This document shows positions 1 to 13,500 of a DNA stretch of 64,000 nt, piece after piece. The DNA is from Cymbidium sinense. Its lineage: Eukaryota > Streptophyta > Magnoliopsida > Asparagales > Orchidaceae. The notes under the pieces are model-generated. The model was not told the origin of the DNA and searched no databases. It worked only from the letters and a program-made list of their open reading frames with translations. Both the position numbers and the translations under genes were made by a program. The stretch spans positions 29,045,906 to 29,109,905 of the forward strand of contig CM038221.1 in NCBI GenBank assembly GCA_021442155.1. Reading direction: 5' to 3'. The first letter of the stretch is position 1. Each line of letters starts with the position of its first letter.

Positions 1-123
1 AGACACTTGCACTTTTGGTCATTTCCACCCCTTGGCCACTTGGCACTCATTCATAGGTTCACTTAGGCACCAAAGACTGTGGCTAACCTGACCCAAGGGT
101 GGTTGGGTCGACCATGACTCATG

Positions 124-143
124 GGGAGGTGAAATCACCTCCC
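124..143. repeat. Conserved dyad GGGAGGTGA-aa-TCACCTCCC (copy A)
   Basis: Perfect 9-bp inverted arms are separated by two bases. The equivalent position in copies B, C and E (6554-6579, 10512-10535, 46513-46528) also carries a dyad, although flanking bases differ. A transcription-factor site or a hairpin in the element RNA are both possible. Confidence 0.7.
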
Positions 144-2726
144 TAGTCCCATTAGGGCATTTCAAACCACCAAGGACACCCACTACTCCCGTGGCAGCCA
201 CCTCTCACCCTTCCTCCACTCATGTGAGGCCAAGTGGAGTGATTCTCTACCCAAACTGAGCTCCATATCACAACCATTGATCAAAAAAGTTAAAATCATC
301 ATCACCGTCCAAGCCAAGAGAGGAGGGGGTATACCCCTCATTCTGTCTCAAACACGCACACTCACACTCGATTCAACCTGACCAAGGAGAGAGATCCCAG
401 AGCTTCCCCTTGCATTTTCCGAGCTCCCAAATTCCCCATTCTCGATTTTATGCAAAAAAAATATAAGGGAGGCCATCTCAAATTACCATTTGCTCGAACC
501 TCCACCGAAGTGCAATTAATTTTGCTCACACCATCCTTGGACCTAGAAGAGCCAAAATTAATCATTTCCCAAGCTTCCCGATGATCAGAGGATGGAGTTC
601 GATCAAGGTAGATTGCTTATGTGTCGTGAGTTAGTCTTTCGAGCAAACTACACCAAATCAAAGCTCGTGCGGCTTAATAAGGCTTAGTTTCTACCAAACG
701 AAGCTTCCTTAATCGTTGGAACCACCAGTCATAAGCTCTAGTGAGGTATGCTATTGAAACCAATCCTTAGCTTAAAATTGGTTGGTCCCTTATGAAGGAA
801 ATTTGTATCACATGCGATATCCACCATTAGATGTGTTTGTTGTGCTTCCCCAAAGGTGTTGGATCAATTTGATCTCCATTCGAGCATGGGTGAGCTTGTA
901 TCAAGCGATGATCGATGGATGGTGTCCATCGCTCGCCGCTCAGGAGGAGACAGATCACAGACCGTATATTTCGCATAATCAAAATGGATGGTCCTGATCT
1001 GATCATGCATATAACCCCTCTTTTCTCCTTTAGAACGACACATTTAATCATGGCCATCCGATCTTAGATCGGATGGCCCACACAGAAAGCGCGTTCCACC
1101 ACCGTTCTCATTAGCATTCGACGTGATAACTTAAATAACCAATCTCATCGTGCCACATGGAAAGCAAGCCGTGTCAGTCGCCACGCATAATGGGATTAGG
1201 GCATTAATTAGGTTAATTAAACTATTTTTAATGCTGAAACTTCCAAAATTCTAAACTAATTGTAAAAAATCCAAAAATTACAAATGAGGGCTCATTTTAA
1301 AGGTATTTCAGAAGAGAATCCATTAAAATTATTATTAATAAAATTTAAATAGTAATTTATACTTAATTAATTTTTAATTAAAAATTTAATTAGCCTAATT
1401 ACTCTGAATTATTAATTAATTTTAAACTTTCTAGAGATGTTTAAGGGGATGACCATTTTTTTCTTGGGATTGTTGGATAATTAATTGGGGAAATCAATGG
1501 ATTAAGCCTTAACTACTCTCCTATCTTAATTAATGATAATTAAACAAAAGAAATAGTAAATTAATCAATGAATTAAGCTTATTAACCTCTGTTAATGGTG
1601 ATGAAGTTTATAGAAATGGATTGGGACCCCATTCTTCCAATCTTTTTATTAAGGCTTCTACATTCCCTCTAAAATAATTAATTTATTACAACTAATTAAT
1701 TAATTAATAAATAAAATAAATCAAATTCAAATCATATCTAAACTTTAATTAACAAATTGAAAGGATTTAGCTATTGAGACTTAGGCTCCTTCTTTGTCTC
1801 TTTCCCTACGACCATACGTTGATTAAAGATAATTAAGATTTAATTAGATAATTAATGAACTTAATTAATTTGATTGAATCTACTTCTCTAATTAACTCTT
1901 GGGTAGCTCTTTGGGTGTTCAATAATAACCCAAAGAGAGAGCTAATGAAATTATGTTTAGCTCACATGTGTGAGAAAATAATAAGAGTAATTAAGTGAGC
2001 TCCTTAAGCTTAATTAATTAATAATTTTGAGCTAATTACATTAGGCTCCTTTCATTCCATAGAAGCAATGTCATTTACTTTCCATGTGGTTGCATATCAT
2101 ATTAGCTTATAATTGTTTGATTGATTACCATAAGGTGACATAGGTAAGGGTTAATTAATTGATTTAGTCCATGCTTAACTTAATCAATCCATAAAATCAA
2201 ACTAATTTATTTTCATTGAATCAAATTAACTCACACATATGGGAATGGGATTAGGACAAGCAAACATCTTTCACATTTTATAAATCAAATCAAACACGAA
2301 ATCAAAAATGACTTTAAGAAACTTTGGTTTATTTTAAATAAGCTTTTTTAATATGATTGTCCTTAGGAATTAGTTGGATTGAATGAGATTGTATGCTTGT
2401 TTTTCTTTATTTTTTCCAATCATATTAAAATGTTGTATGCTATTTTAGTTATGTATTCATTCCTTTGAAAAATTAATTAACTAAAAATGATTTCCTTTAT
2501 GTCAAATTTACATGTGTTGACTTAATTTAAAATATGTGTGGCTATTATCACTACTAAATCTCAAACATATTTTCAAAAGCTTCTTAATGAATAAGAATAT
2601 GTATTGTGACTTTAGTTATATATACATACGAAGTGTATGTGAATATAAAATTAGTGTATTAGGTGAAAGTTCTTTCTTATATTAATATGTTGATTTGCAT
2701 AAGTAAGAATGTTAGCAGCTATATTT

Positions 2727-3290
2727 GTCTGGACATCCCATAGACGCACGCCTTTAAGTAGCCCTAAGGAGGTTCCTACCTCACTATCTTGGTGCAGAAC
2801 AATGGCGACGTACCTCCTTGATTTCATTCTTATGCCATTTTGATATTAGAATTTTGATAGAGCTTCAATTCATTTACATAAATAAATCAACTAAATTGAA
2901 TCCAACTTTTGTATAGTTTTTCATTTCTACAGTTGTTTGCACATTCATATATATATATATATGAGCATAGTGGGCATATTAGTCTGGACATCCCAGGGAC
3001 ACACGACTTTGAGTAACCCTATGGAGGTTCCTACCCCACTCCCTTGGTGCAAACCAACGGCATCATACCTACTTAAAATTTTTATGTACATGTGTATGTG
3101 TGATATAACTAGTGGATAACAACCATAATTTAATCAAATCAAATTCTACTTTTGTATGATTCTCATTCTTATAGTTTCTTATACATCCATATGTATTTGA
3201 GGATAGCGGGTATATTAGTCTGGACATCCAGGACTCACGCCATAACCTAAGGAGGTTCCTACCTCCTTGGTGTAACAATGGCAACGTACT
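2727..3290 (+). repeat. Three ~245-bp tandem units inside copy A
   Basis: The motif AGTCTGGACATCC recurs at about 2727, 2982 and 3218. Each time it is followed by a block ending in a GGAGGTTCCTACC-like motif and a TTGGTG(C/T)A motif. Copy C has two units (about 13177 and 13414), and copies F and E have decayed ones (about 26390, 26616, 48449). Unit number therefore varies between family members. Confidence 0.7.
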
Positions 3291-6029
3291 TGCTTAAAAC
3301 TTCTATACATGTGAGTGTGCATTTGACTAATGAATGAAAATCCCCCCTTTTCTATTAAAAAGACATGCATTCATACTTTGTTCAAGTGGTTGAATTGATT
3401 AATCATATAATTTGAAATCCTTTTCTTAATGCTTTTTGTATAAGAATTTAGATAGAAATTCAAATTAATATGACAAAATAATTCAATCAGATGAAACATC
3501 AATTCCAAATCCATTTGCTTACTTTAATCATTCAAATATGCTAAGATATAAGTTGCATGTATAGGTTTGTTTATGAGTTAACCATATGCATGCAATATAT
3601 GATGGAAAGAAATAAGCAAACATGTATCATGTGATGATAGTTCATTTCAATTAATATTGAGATGTCTTCCTTATTGAATGAGTTTATTTAAGGTGAACCT
3701 AAACCTAGGATTATTTAAAACATATAAAAAGTCATTCACAAAAGAGAATTATTTAATTAATTAGCTTTAGAAATGGCTTAAAGTAGGGATAAAAGAGAGT
3801 GATCCTCTCTTTCCTTCTCTTTATAACACTTAGTTATCTTATGTAGGTCAAATGAAAAAAAACATGAAGTTAAAACTTGCAAATCAACTATGCAACTTAA
3901 AGTGAAACCACCATTTAAATTGAATCTTTCTACACTTAGGAAACTATAACTCTAAATCCTAGTGATACCATACAAGCCTTAATACACACACAATAGATTA
4001 AGTCACTACTTTTAGCTTTAGGTTAGGATGGTGCTTGGTTTGATGTATGTTTTATTTTGTTATGTAATGTTTATATTGCATATTAGGGTGTATAATTCAT
4101 AGACTGGATGTTAGGCTGTTGTTAGCCTAATCATATTTTCTACAGGGGATTATGCTTAAGGGGCCATTGAGAAATAAATATAAATGCTCTCTCATTGTAG
4201 GTTGCTTAAGCCCATAAGCATAATCCAAGTTAGAACATGTGGGCTTGGTTACCGATATGCGGGTGCTAAGTCTAAATTATAAATATAATTGTTTGGGTGG
4301 AATGTATGTTTAACCGCTTTTGTCTGTGTTAGATTTACTTTTCCATTTTAATGTAATTTTGTAATTAGGAATTAGGATTAGTGCTATGGGAGAATTAGGA
4401 TGAGCATTGGAAAGAAAGACTATGTCTTGTGTGCCATGTGATGCCTTAAAGTGAGCCAAATCAAAGAAACAAAGAGGAGGAAAGAAGACATGAAGATTTG
4501 TAGAAGATGAAGACCCCTATATCATGTATTCATTCTTATTTATAATTATTCTTTTGTAATTTGGGTTGTATAAGGGTAGAGCTTGGCTACCCATTTTTCT
4601 TATTGGGCTATATGGCGGTATCAGACCACACTGGCCTTCTATTCTTTTGCACTTGCTATAAAATTGTTTGATATTTTGTTTAGCTTGTGCATTAGAAATG
4701 ACATGCCTTTTCATAGTTTCTTTATGATTGGTGTTTGTTCTATAATCTAGATGCGATTAGGCTCCTAAGAAAAAAAATAGATTTTCTACCCAATTATAAT
4801 TGATAATTAAATTTCTAAATAACTCATAACCTCACCATAAAGTCTATACATTAAATCACAATAATTAAAAGATTTAGTAACCCCTTAGCTGAATGTTGTA
4901 TGTTTCACATCATGCATGCATATTCTTTCTCTCTTGAAAATAGGGGATTTCCATCCTTGCATGATAGGGGAATGCTTGAACTATGAGGGCATCCCTTGTG
5001 GTGGAAAACACCCCTTCTTGCTAATTTAGGCATATTAAATCCCAAAGCCTTTGTTAAAATGAAGAGTCTAAAATCAAGTAAAATATGAAAAAATTTGTAT
5101 TAGATTAAGTCATTATTCATACCACTCATGTTATAGTCTCTTAGGGTGTGGGTTTAAGGACTTATTCTCTTTCTAAATAATAATAACCTAACCATCTTAC
5201 AAAATATATGACTTGATCACATGGTTTTAAAGCATAGGAGGAGTGGCCACTCCAAGATAAGTCCAATAAATGGGTTTATCCTCTTTTGTGGAGGTAAACC
5301 ATATACCCATCTTCGCTTAGATTTAGGACATGCTTTGGCTTATGCTGAAGCTCCCTAGATTTAGGATCCAAAGAAGCTATTTCCTTCGAGCTACAAGCAT
5401 AAATCCTCACATCTTAGGCATTTTCACAATCTTGTGTTGTGGGATTATAAGCCTTAGTTTTCTAATAAAGTGTCAACTTTAATAAAATCAATCCTCTGAA
5501 TTTCAAACATATAAAGCCCAACCATAGGATAGATTAGAATGCTCACTAGGTTTTCTAGTATCATGAGCATTCCCTACTCATTTTCCTTTGGCTTTGATAA
5601 TAAGTTTCTCCTTTTGATCTATCCCACTTAATTTTCCAAACATAACTAATTTATTGATAGTCATATCTTTAAAATCTTTGGAGATAATAATTGCTTACTT
5701 TAATCAAGAGCATTCCTAAGGAACTCACATTTCTAAGGAACTCACCTTCCTTAGGATGTAATTAACTATAGGGGCTTGCCCCCATAGGGAACTTTAGAAC
5801 CCAGTTTAAATAAACCCTACTTTATTCATCCATGTAAAGTAGGGGAAAAATCTCTCGTATATTCAAAGAGCCACCATGCCTTAGGAGTCCTTATTAAGTG
5901 ATTAGGTCCATTGTAGGATAGTGATTTCTATCTTTTGAGATAGTGCACCATTTCTTGATGTCATACCCATCACCTCAAGTACACCCTCGACCATGGAGTC
6001 CCCATACACATGATCAAAAATAAACACCA

Positions 6030-8448
6030 GCGAGGAAGCTTCATTTGGTAGAAATGAAGCTTAAGTGCAGAGCTTTGATTTGGTATAGATCGCTGGAAGA
6101 CCAACCCACATACACATGTGATTTTAGTCAAAGTCCCACTTTCGGCTCAAAGCGAGAGTGAGTGATTTCATTTCTGTCTCAATCTAAGGATGGTGTGCGC
6201 AAAGTTAATTGTATTTTGGTTATGAAATGAGGAAATGATAATAATTGGTATCCTCCCTTATTTTGGTTTCACATAAAACTGAGATGGGGAATTTAGGAGC
6301 TCGGGAAATAGTGGAAATGACTATGGGAAGGAGACGAGAGTGTGCTAGGGTTGAATCGAGTGTTGAGTGGGTTGGTTTAAGTGAGAATGTGAATCAATGG
6401 CTTTTTTGGCATTTTTGGATCAATGGTTGTGATGGGGAGGTCAGGGTTGGTAGGGAATCATTCTATTTGGCCTCTCATGAGTGGAGGAAGGGTGGGAGGT
6501 GGCTTCCATGCTAAAGAAAGTGGGTGTCCTTGATGTGAAGTGCTCCAATGGGAATGGGGAGGTGATTTCACCTCCCCATGAATCATGACTGACCCAACCA
6601 CCCTTGGGTCATGTATCCAGGGTCCTTGGTGCCTAAGTTGACCAATGAATGGGTGCCAAGTGGCCAAGGGAAGGAAATGACCAAAAGTGCAAGTGTCTTA
6701 TCTCATGGGATGCCCTACCAAGGGCAAAGTTGTCATTTTGCTATGAATTTGACTTGGGAAGATTTGAAATGAGTCAAAAGTGAGCTTGACCAAATTTCAT
6801 GCCATTTGGAGTTCATTTGGTTTAATTTGGTTCAATTTGATCCATTTGGGCCAAATTGGGTCAAATCAGGTTAGGTTGACCAATTGGTTAAATTAGGTCA
6901 AACCAAGGGTTGGGTTAGGTTCAAATGATCATTTGGAGCATATTGGTTCAATTGGTTTACATCAATTTGGTTTAATTTGGATTAAATTTAGATTTTGTCC
7001 AATTTGATTTTTTAGGTCAATTTGGGCTATATTGACCAATTTGACCTATTTGACCAAATTGGCTTGAATTATGGGTTGGTTTTGGTTTGGTTGATCATTT
7101 ATAATATTTTATATTTGACTAGGTTTTAAGTTGATTTGACCCTGATGGTCAATTTGTGCTAAGTTTGGTTAAGTTGACCAATTGGTCAAATTGGGCTCAA
7201 TTAAGGCTTTGGTCAAGTTCGATAATCAATTTGGAATGAACTTGAGCTATTGGTTGTAATCAATTTGGTTTAGGTTGTAATTTGAGTAGTTTGGATTCAT
7301 ATGGGTTAAAGGGTAAACTTGTTCAACTGTCTAGGTTGACTTGTTTTGACCCAATTCATGATAATTGATTAACCTAGGATGATCAACAATCATGACAAGA
7401 AGTTTGTATTGGCTTAATTCACTTTGATTTGGATTGAATTTGATTTTGGTTCATGTAGGTTAAATTGGACACTTAAAGTGAGCCAGGTTTAGTTGGCTTG
7501 ATTTTGAATTGAGTTTGATTTCATTGAGTTTATATATGGATTTGAGATTGACATATAAATTCAATTATAATTGGTTTGGGTTCAAATGAGTTTTGGCTCA
7601 TTTGAATATTTCAAGTCAAATGGGTTAGGTTGGGTTTGACTTGAGTTGATTTTGATTTGGCTTGATGATTGTAGTTTATGTTTATATTTGGCTAAATGAT
7701 TGAAGGAATTATTGATTCATGGGAAAATCGAGTGGTTTTGGCTTCATTTGGATAGGATTTGGCTAAGTTCAAGGAATTAGTTTAAAGGGTATAAATTAGA
7801 TTTTGGTTTGATTTTGGATTTAGTTTTGGCTATTTAAATTTATATTTCATTTATATTTAGGAATATAAATGAAGATATAAATGATTCATGAGAAAATCAC
7901 TTGAGTTTGGAGTGATTTGACCAAGCTCATGGATAGGTCAAAAGGGCTTAGAAAAAATTTGGTTGAGTTGGATTTGAACATGGGATTGAATCATTTGAAG
8001 TTAGATTTGAATTGGAATTTGATAGTTTGATGGAAAGATTGAATTGATATTTGAGAAAATCAAATAAGTTGAGATCGATTTGAATTTAGTTAAGTCCATA
8101 AGATGAAATCAAAGGATTGAAAAGGGTTTTGAATTTAATCATGAGATTTTATGGAGAAATTTTGAGCTTGAATATGATCATGAGATTGATTATGAGTCTT
8201 AGAAATTTGGTTTTAGTTTGGCATGAATTTGAGATTTGGTTTGAGAAGCTTGGATTGGGTGTAGCTATAGGCAAGTTTTAAGTCCCTAAGGCACAACTTA
8301 TTTTTAGCTAACTCTTTTAAGTTTCTAAGCTTAGGTTAAGTGTTCACTAATCACTAGAATTGTCTTAGTTAAGGAACTCTTAGTGTCTATAAGAGTCCTA
8401 AATCTATGATGAGGAAGTTGAGAACTCACTCCAAAAGTGAGGTCAACA
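6030..8448 (-). mobile_element. Noncoding element, copy B (head portion, inverted)
   Basis: This is the reverse complement of the first 2.4 kb of copy C: 6030-6710 mirrors 10385-11060 and 6720-8448 mirrors 8651-10380. The head end reads GGTCAACA on the plus strand (8441-8448), that is TGTTGACC in element orientation. The other end stops at 6030, exactly where copy A ends, so B is interrupted by A and its remainder should lie left of the window. The head region is dense in GGTCAA/TTGACC words. Confidence 0.75.
6554..6579. repeat. Conserved dyad with 12-bp perfect arms (copy B)
   Basis: ATGGGGAGGTGA and its exact reverse complement flank a TT spacer. This is the longest version of the family dyad in the window. 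Confidence 0.75.
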
Positions 8449-8458
8449 ATCATTCATA

Positions 8459-8650
8459 TGGCTATTCAAAACATTTCTCTGGATAATGAATAAGAGGCAT
8501 TCCTATAACAATATTCACTGATCAAGATCAAGCAATGGCGAGACCTATTAAAATTGCATTACCTCATACTCACCATTGGTTGTGCCAACAACATATTTAT
8601 GAGAAAGCTCCTTCGAAAGTATATTGCTTTAATAGTTATAAGACTGTTGT
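8459..8650 (+). pseudogene. FAR1/MULE-type transposase fragment
   Basis: This fragment of about 60 codons lies between the heads of copies B and C. From 8490 the frame reads TDQDQAMARPIKIALP, then HHWLCQQHIYEKAP. This is the catalytic-core region typical of MULE transposases and of the domesticated FHY3/FAR1 proteins (TDQ-AMA-I-LP-T-HR-C-WHI). The preceding residues WLFKTFLW (from 8459) lie in another frame, so at least one frameshift is present. The conserved R and W of the HRLCxWHI motif are W and Q here. Both ends are cut by copies B and C, and no further FAR1 sequence was seen in the window. It is non-functional. I cannot tell whether the source was a MULE transposon or a FAR1-related host gene. 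Confidence 0.65.
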
Positions 8651-10511
8651 TGACCTCACTTTTAGTGTGAGCTCTCAACTTTCTCATTATAGATCTAAAA
8701 CTCTTATAGACACTAAGAGTTCCTTAGTCTTAAGACACTTCTAAGGTGAACACTTAACCTAACCCTAAAGACTTAGAAGAGTTAGCCATAGGAATAGGTC
8801 ATGCCTTAGGGATTTAGGAGGACTTGCCTACCCTATAGCCTCAACCCAATCATTGCTTCCTTCTTCCAAACCAAATCTCAAAATCTAATCCAAATTCCAA
8901 AGTCAAATCCAACAATCAAATGATTGAAATCCATGATTAAATTCAAACTACAAATCTCTTCCTAAGCCCTTTGATTTTATCTTATGGACTTAGCCTTAAC
9001 CAAAATCAAATCAACCCCAATCCAATTGATTTTCTCAAATCAAATTCCAAATCATAAATCAACTCCAAATTAAAGTGATTTTCTCATAACCCATTTATAT
9101 CTTCATTTATATTCATAAATAAAAATGAAATATATATTCAAATAGCCAAATGATTGAAACCCAAATCAAATGAAATTCCCAATTTTAGCCCTTATATCCA
9201 AATTCTTGAACTTGGCTAAATAATACCCAAAGCAATTCAAAACTAATGGATTCCATCATGATTCAATCATTCCTACAATCATTGACCCAAATATAAAAAA
9301 AAAACCATCATTATCAATCCAAACCCAAGTCAAGACCATGTTGACCCTTTTGGATTAAAATTATCATATGAACCAAAACCCATTTGGCTCCAAACCACTT
9401 GCAATTGGATTTATATTTCAATCCTAAGCTCATGTGTGAGTTCAACTAAACTTGAATCAAGCCATGATCAAGCCAATTAACCCATTTAAGCTCACTTGAT
9501 CCAAAGTAGCCTAAAGAAACCTTTTTTGAGCTAAGTTCTAATTCAACCCAAATTTGATTGAACTAAGCCCATCTAAATCTCACAACATAACAAACAACCA
9601 CCCTAGGGTGATCAATTATCTTAAATTGGGTCAAACCAAGTCAAACCTAGCCTTTGACCAAGTCAACACTTAACCTAAATGAAACCCAAACTAGCCAAAA
9701 TCCACCATTGCCAAAACCATTAATTCCAAACCAACTCATATTCAATGATTGAACATGATCAAACCTTCACTTGTGCCAAACCAAGCTTAATTGGCCATTT
9801 AACCCAAGTTGACTTAAATTGGCCTAAAAAGCCAAAAATGGGTCAAATAATGATTTGATCCAAATTGATTGCAACCAATGGCTCCAGTTCATTCCAAATC
9901 ACTTATTGAACTTGGCCGAAGCCATAATTGAGCCCAAGTTGACTGATTAGTAAACTTGACCCAACCTAGCCCAAATTGACCTAAAGGGTTAGATTTGCCA
10001 AAATCCAAATTAAATCTAAATTAAACCAAACTAAAGCCTACAATCATTTTTAATTTGCCAATTGAACTTGTCTCAACACCTAACCCAACCCAAATGAGCC
10101 ATAATCAAATCCAAAGAAAATTGAACCAAACTAATGACACCAATGCACTCTAATTGATCATGTAAACTTAACCTAACGCTTGGTTTAACTCAATTTGACC
10201 AATTAGTCAACTTGATCCAACCTTACCCAATTTGACCTAAATAGGTCAAATAAATCCAAATTAAATCAAATAAACTCCAAACCACTTGAAATTTTGGCTA
10301 ACCCACTTTTGACCTATTTCAAATATGGCCAAATAAAACCCATAGCCAAATGACCACTTTGCCCTTCAGTCTATTGCATCCCATGAGATAAGACACATGC
10401 ATATTTGGTCATTCTCTCCCCTAGTCCACTTGGCACCCATTCATAGGTCCACTTAGGCACCTATGACCATTGTTGACCTAACCCAAAGGTGCTTGGGTAG
10501 GCCATGACCCA

Positions 10512-10535
10512 TGGGGAGGTGAAATCACCTCCCCA
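10512..10535. repeat. Conserved dyad with 11-bp perfect arms (copy C)
   Basis: TGGGGAGGTGA and its reverse complement are separated by AA. Confidence 0.7.
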
Positions 10536-13159
10536 CCTCCACACCCTTACCCAACCAAACTAAGCCATATCATCCATCCAAGGACCTCCACAACCCTCTC
10601 AAATGGCCAAATAATCAAGAAAAAGCTAAACCAGTAGCCATACTATCCAATCCAAGGAATGAGGGGTATACCTCATTCTCACTCAAACTGGGAGCCATAT
10701 TTGATTCAACCCTAACAGTTAGAGAACTCCATTCTAGAGCTTCCTCTTATGTTTATCGAGCTCCCCAAATCCTCCACTCTCAATTTTATAGAGAACCGAT
10801 ATAGGGGAGGTCACCTACGATTGCCATTTTCTTAAACCTCCACCAAAGTGTAATTAACTTTGCACACACCTTCCTTGGAGCTAAACGAGTGATAATGAAT
10901 CATTTCCTAATCTTCCCAATGGCTGGAGGGAGGATTTCAATCAAAACTGATTGCCTACATTCCGTGGATTGGTCTTCACACTAAACTACACCAAATCAAA
11001 GCTCGTGCAGCTCAATAGAGCTTCATTTCTACCAAACTACGCTTCCCCGATCGTTGGAATCCAGCCGCCAGGTATGCCATTAAAATTGATCCTTGTATGA
11101 AAATAGGTTGGTCTTTTATGAAAGAAAGTTCTATGTCATGCAATTTCCACCATTAGATTTACTTGTTATGCCCCAAGGTGTGGATAAATTTCATCTCCAT
11201 CCGAGCTTGGGTGAGCTCGGATCGATCGACAATCAATGGACGGTATCCAACATTCGCCACTTAGAAGTAGATAAATCATGGGCCGTCCATTTCGCGTGAT
11301 TGAAATAGACGATCTTGATCTGATCATGCGTAGAACCTTTGATTAATTCCTTTAAACAGTGCATTTAATTGGTCATCATCGACCATAGAGTTACATCCAT
11401 CACCATCCGTCGCCGATGTGACAACATAAGTCCACTCTCATCGCGCTATGTGGAAAGATCGGTCGTCCATGTGCCGGGATTAAGGCTTTAATTAGGGTTA
11501 ATTAATCTATTTTTAAGCCTGAAACTTCTAAAAATCATAACTAATCCTAAAAAAATCTAAAAAATACAAACTTGGGATCATTTTAAAGATATTTCAGAGT
11601 AGAATCTAGGAAAAATATTATTAATTGATTTTAAATAGTAATTTTTATTTAATTAAAAATATAATTAGCTTAATTATTCCTTAATTAATCACCCAATTGA
11701 TCTCCAACTTTCTATGGATGTTTGGGGGTATGACCTCTGCCTCCCCCATTTTTTTGGAATTTTATTGGTTTCTTAATTAGGAAAATCAATTGATTAAACT
11801 TTAATCACTTTTTTAATTTAATTAGTGATAATTAGTGAATGAATAGTGGTTTAATTAATTATTTAAGCTTAATTACCTCTGTTGATAAGGGAGCTCAGGG
11901 AATGTGGTTGGGATACTTTAATTCATTTCCATTTCTTTTCTCACTTTTGGAATTTGATTAGTTAATGATTAATGAGATAATTAATTTCTTAATTAATTAA
12001 TCTACAAGATATTAGAGATTAATTGAGTGTTTGAAATGACTTAGGGGTTATGAGGCCCTATCCTTGATCCCCATCCAAAAGTTAATTTCATCATTCTAAT
12101 CAAAATATAATCAAAGAATTCAATCAATTAATTAACAAACTTGATTAACTCAATCTAAAATTCATGTCACATCTAAGCAACCCTTAATTAATCTTGGGTA
12201 GTTCTTTGGGCGGTCAATAACCGAAAGTATGAGATAATAAAATTATAGTTAGCTCACATGTTTGAGAAAACATAAAAGTAGTTAAGTGAGATCCCTTAAG
12301 CCTAATTAAGAATTAATCATGAGCCAATTGCATTAGACCCCTTTCATTTCTTAAGAGCATTGCAAATTTACTTTTGATATGATTGCATATCATATTGGCT
12401 CATTATTAATTAGTTTTAACTTAAGGTAAGGGTTAATTAAGGCTTAATTCATATCCTAACCTAGTTAAACCATAAAATCAACCTAATTACTTCTTCATTA
12501 AACCAAATTAACTCACAAATGGGGAATGGGATTAGGATCAACAAACCTCTTTCATTCTTAAATTAAATCAAACTCAAAACTAAAAATGTCATTAAAGAAC
12601 TTTGGTTTATTTTAAGTAGCCTTATTTAGTATGATTGTCCTTAGGAATTAATCGGAATGAATGAGATCATGTGCTAATGTTCATTTATTTTTTTTTCAAT
12701 CATGTTAAATGATGCTTGCCATGTGTAATCATACATTCATTTCTTTTAAAATTAACTAAATGGAATGTTTTCTTTTATGTCAAATTGTATGTCATGATTT
12801 AAATTAAAAATAGGTGTGGCTATTATTACTATTAATTCAATAGTTATATTCAAAAGCCTACAAATCAATTGTAATATATGATGTTAATTACAAATATCTA
12901 TAAAATTACAAATATTGATAATATAATATATGCAATATGAAGCTTTCTTTCCTTACCTTATATGGATTTGCATGGGATTTATAAATGTATAGTTCATTTG
13001 AAAAGAACACAACATTTATCTAAATCTATTCCTATGCATCTCCATGCTAAGACTTAGGAAGAATTTCATATCACATATGTGAATCACACAATCAAATCAA
13101 ATATGACTTCTTGCATGACTTATCGTTCTTGTGGTTCTTTTTGTACATTCACATGTATC

Positions 13160-13500
13160 TAAGAAGGTGGTATATTAGTCTGGACACCCCAGAGCTGCAA
13201 GGCTTTAAGTAGCCATAAGTAGGTCTTGTACCTTACACCCTTGGTGTAGAACAATGATGTCATACTCACTTAAAACCCTTATACATATGTATGTATGATA
13301 TGACCAATGAATAAAAATCATAAACCAAATAAATCAAACATAACTTTTGCATGGGTTTTCTTATTCTTATAGTTACTTATACATCTGTATGTATCTAAGA
13401 AAAGTGGTATATTAGTCTAGACACCACGAGGCTGCGAGGCTTTGAGTAGCCCTCTTGTACTTTATGCCCCTGGTGTATAACAAAGGTGTCGTACTCACTT
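13160..13500 (+). repeat. Two ~237-bp tandem units inside copy C
   Basis: The GGTATATTAGTCT(G/A)GACACC motif recurs at about 13168 and 13405 with the same downstream block, against three units in copy A. Confidence 0.6.

Larger units (their letters stand above)
1..6029 (+). mobile_element. Noncoding LTR-like element, copy A (5' part outside window)
   Basis: This stretch matches 10385-16203 (copy C) and 46380-51018 (copy E) in the same order along its whole length, so it is the right-hand 6 kb of one family member. No reading frame of useful length is conserved between copies, so the element looks noncoding. Shared landmarks are a dyad at 124-143, a block around 640-720, two to three copies of a ~245-bp repeat (2.7-3.3 kb) and a tail ending AAATAAACACCA at 6029. 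The sequence directly after 6029 belongs to inverted copy B, which implies that A inserted into B. A solo giant LTR or a LARD-type nonautonomous retrotransposon are the likeliest classes. Confidence 0.75.

Noticed and set aside
2727..3290. Regularly spaced repeats considered as a CRISPR-like array
   Set aside because: The period is ~245 bp, the intervening sequence is itself repeated, and the host is a eukaryote.
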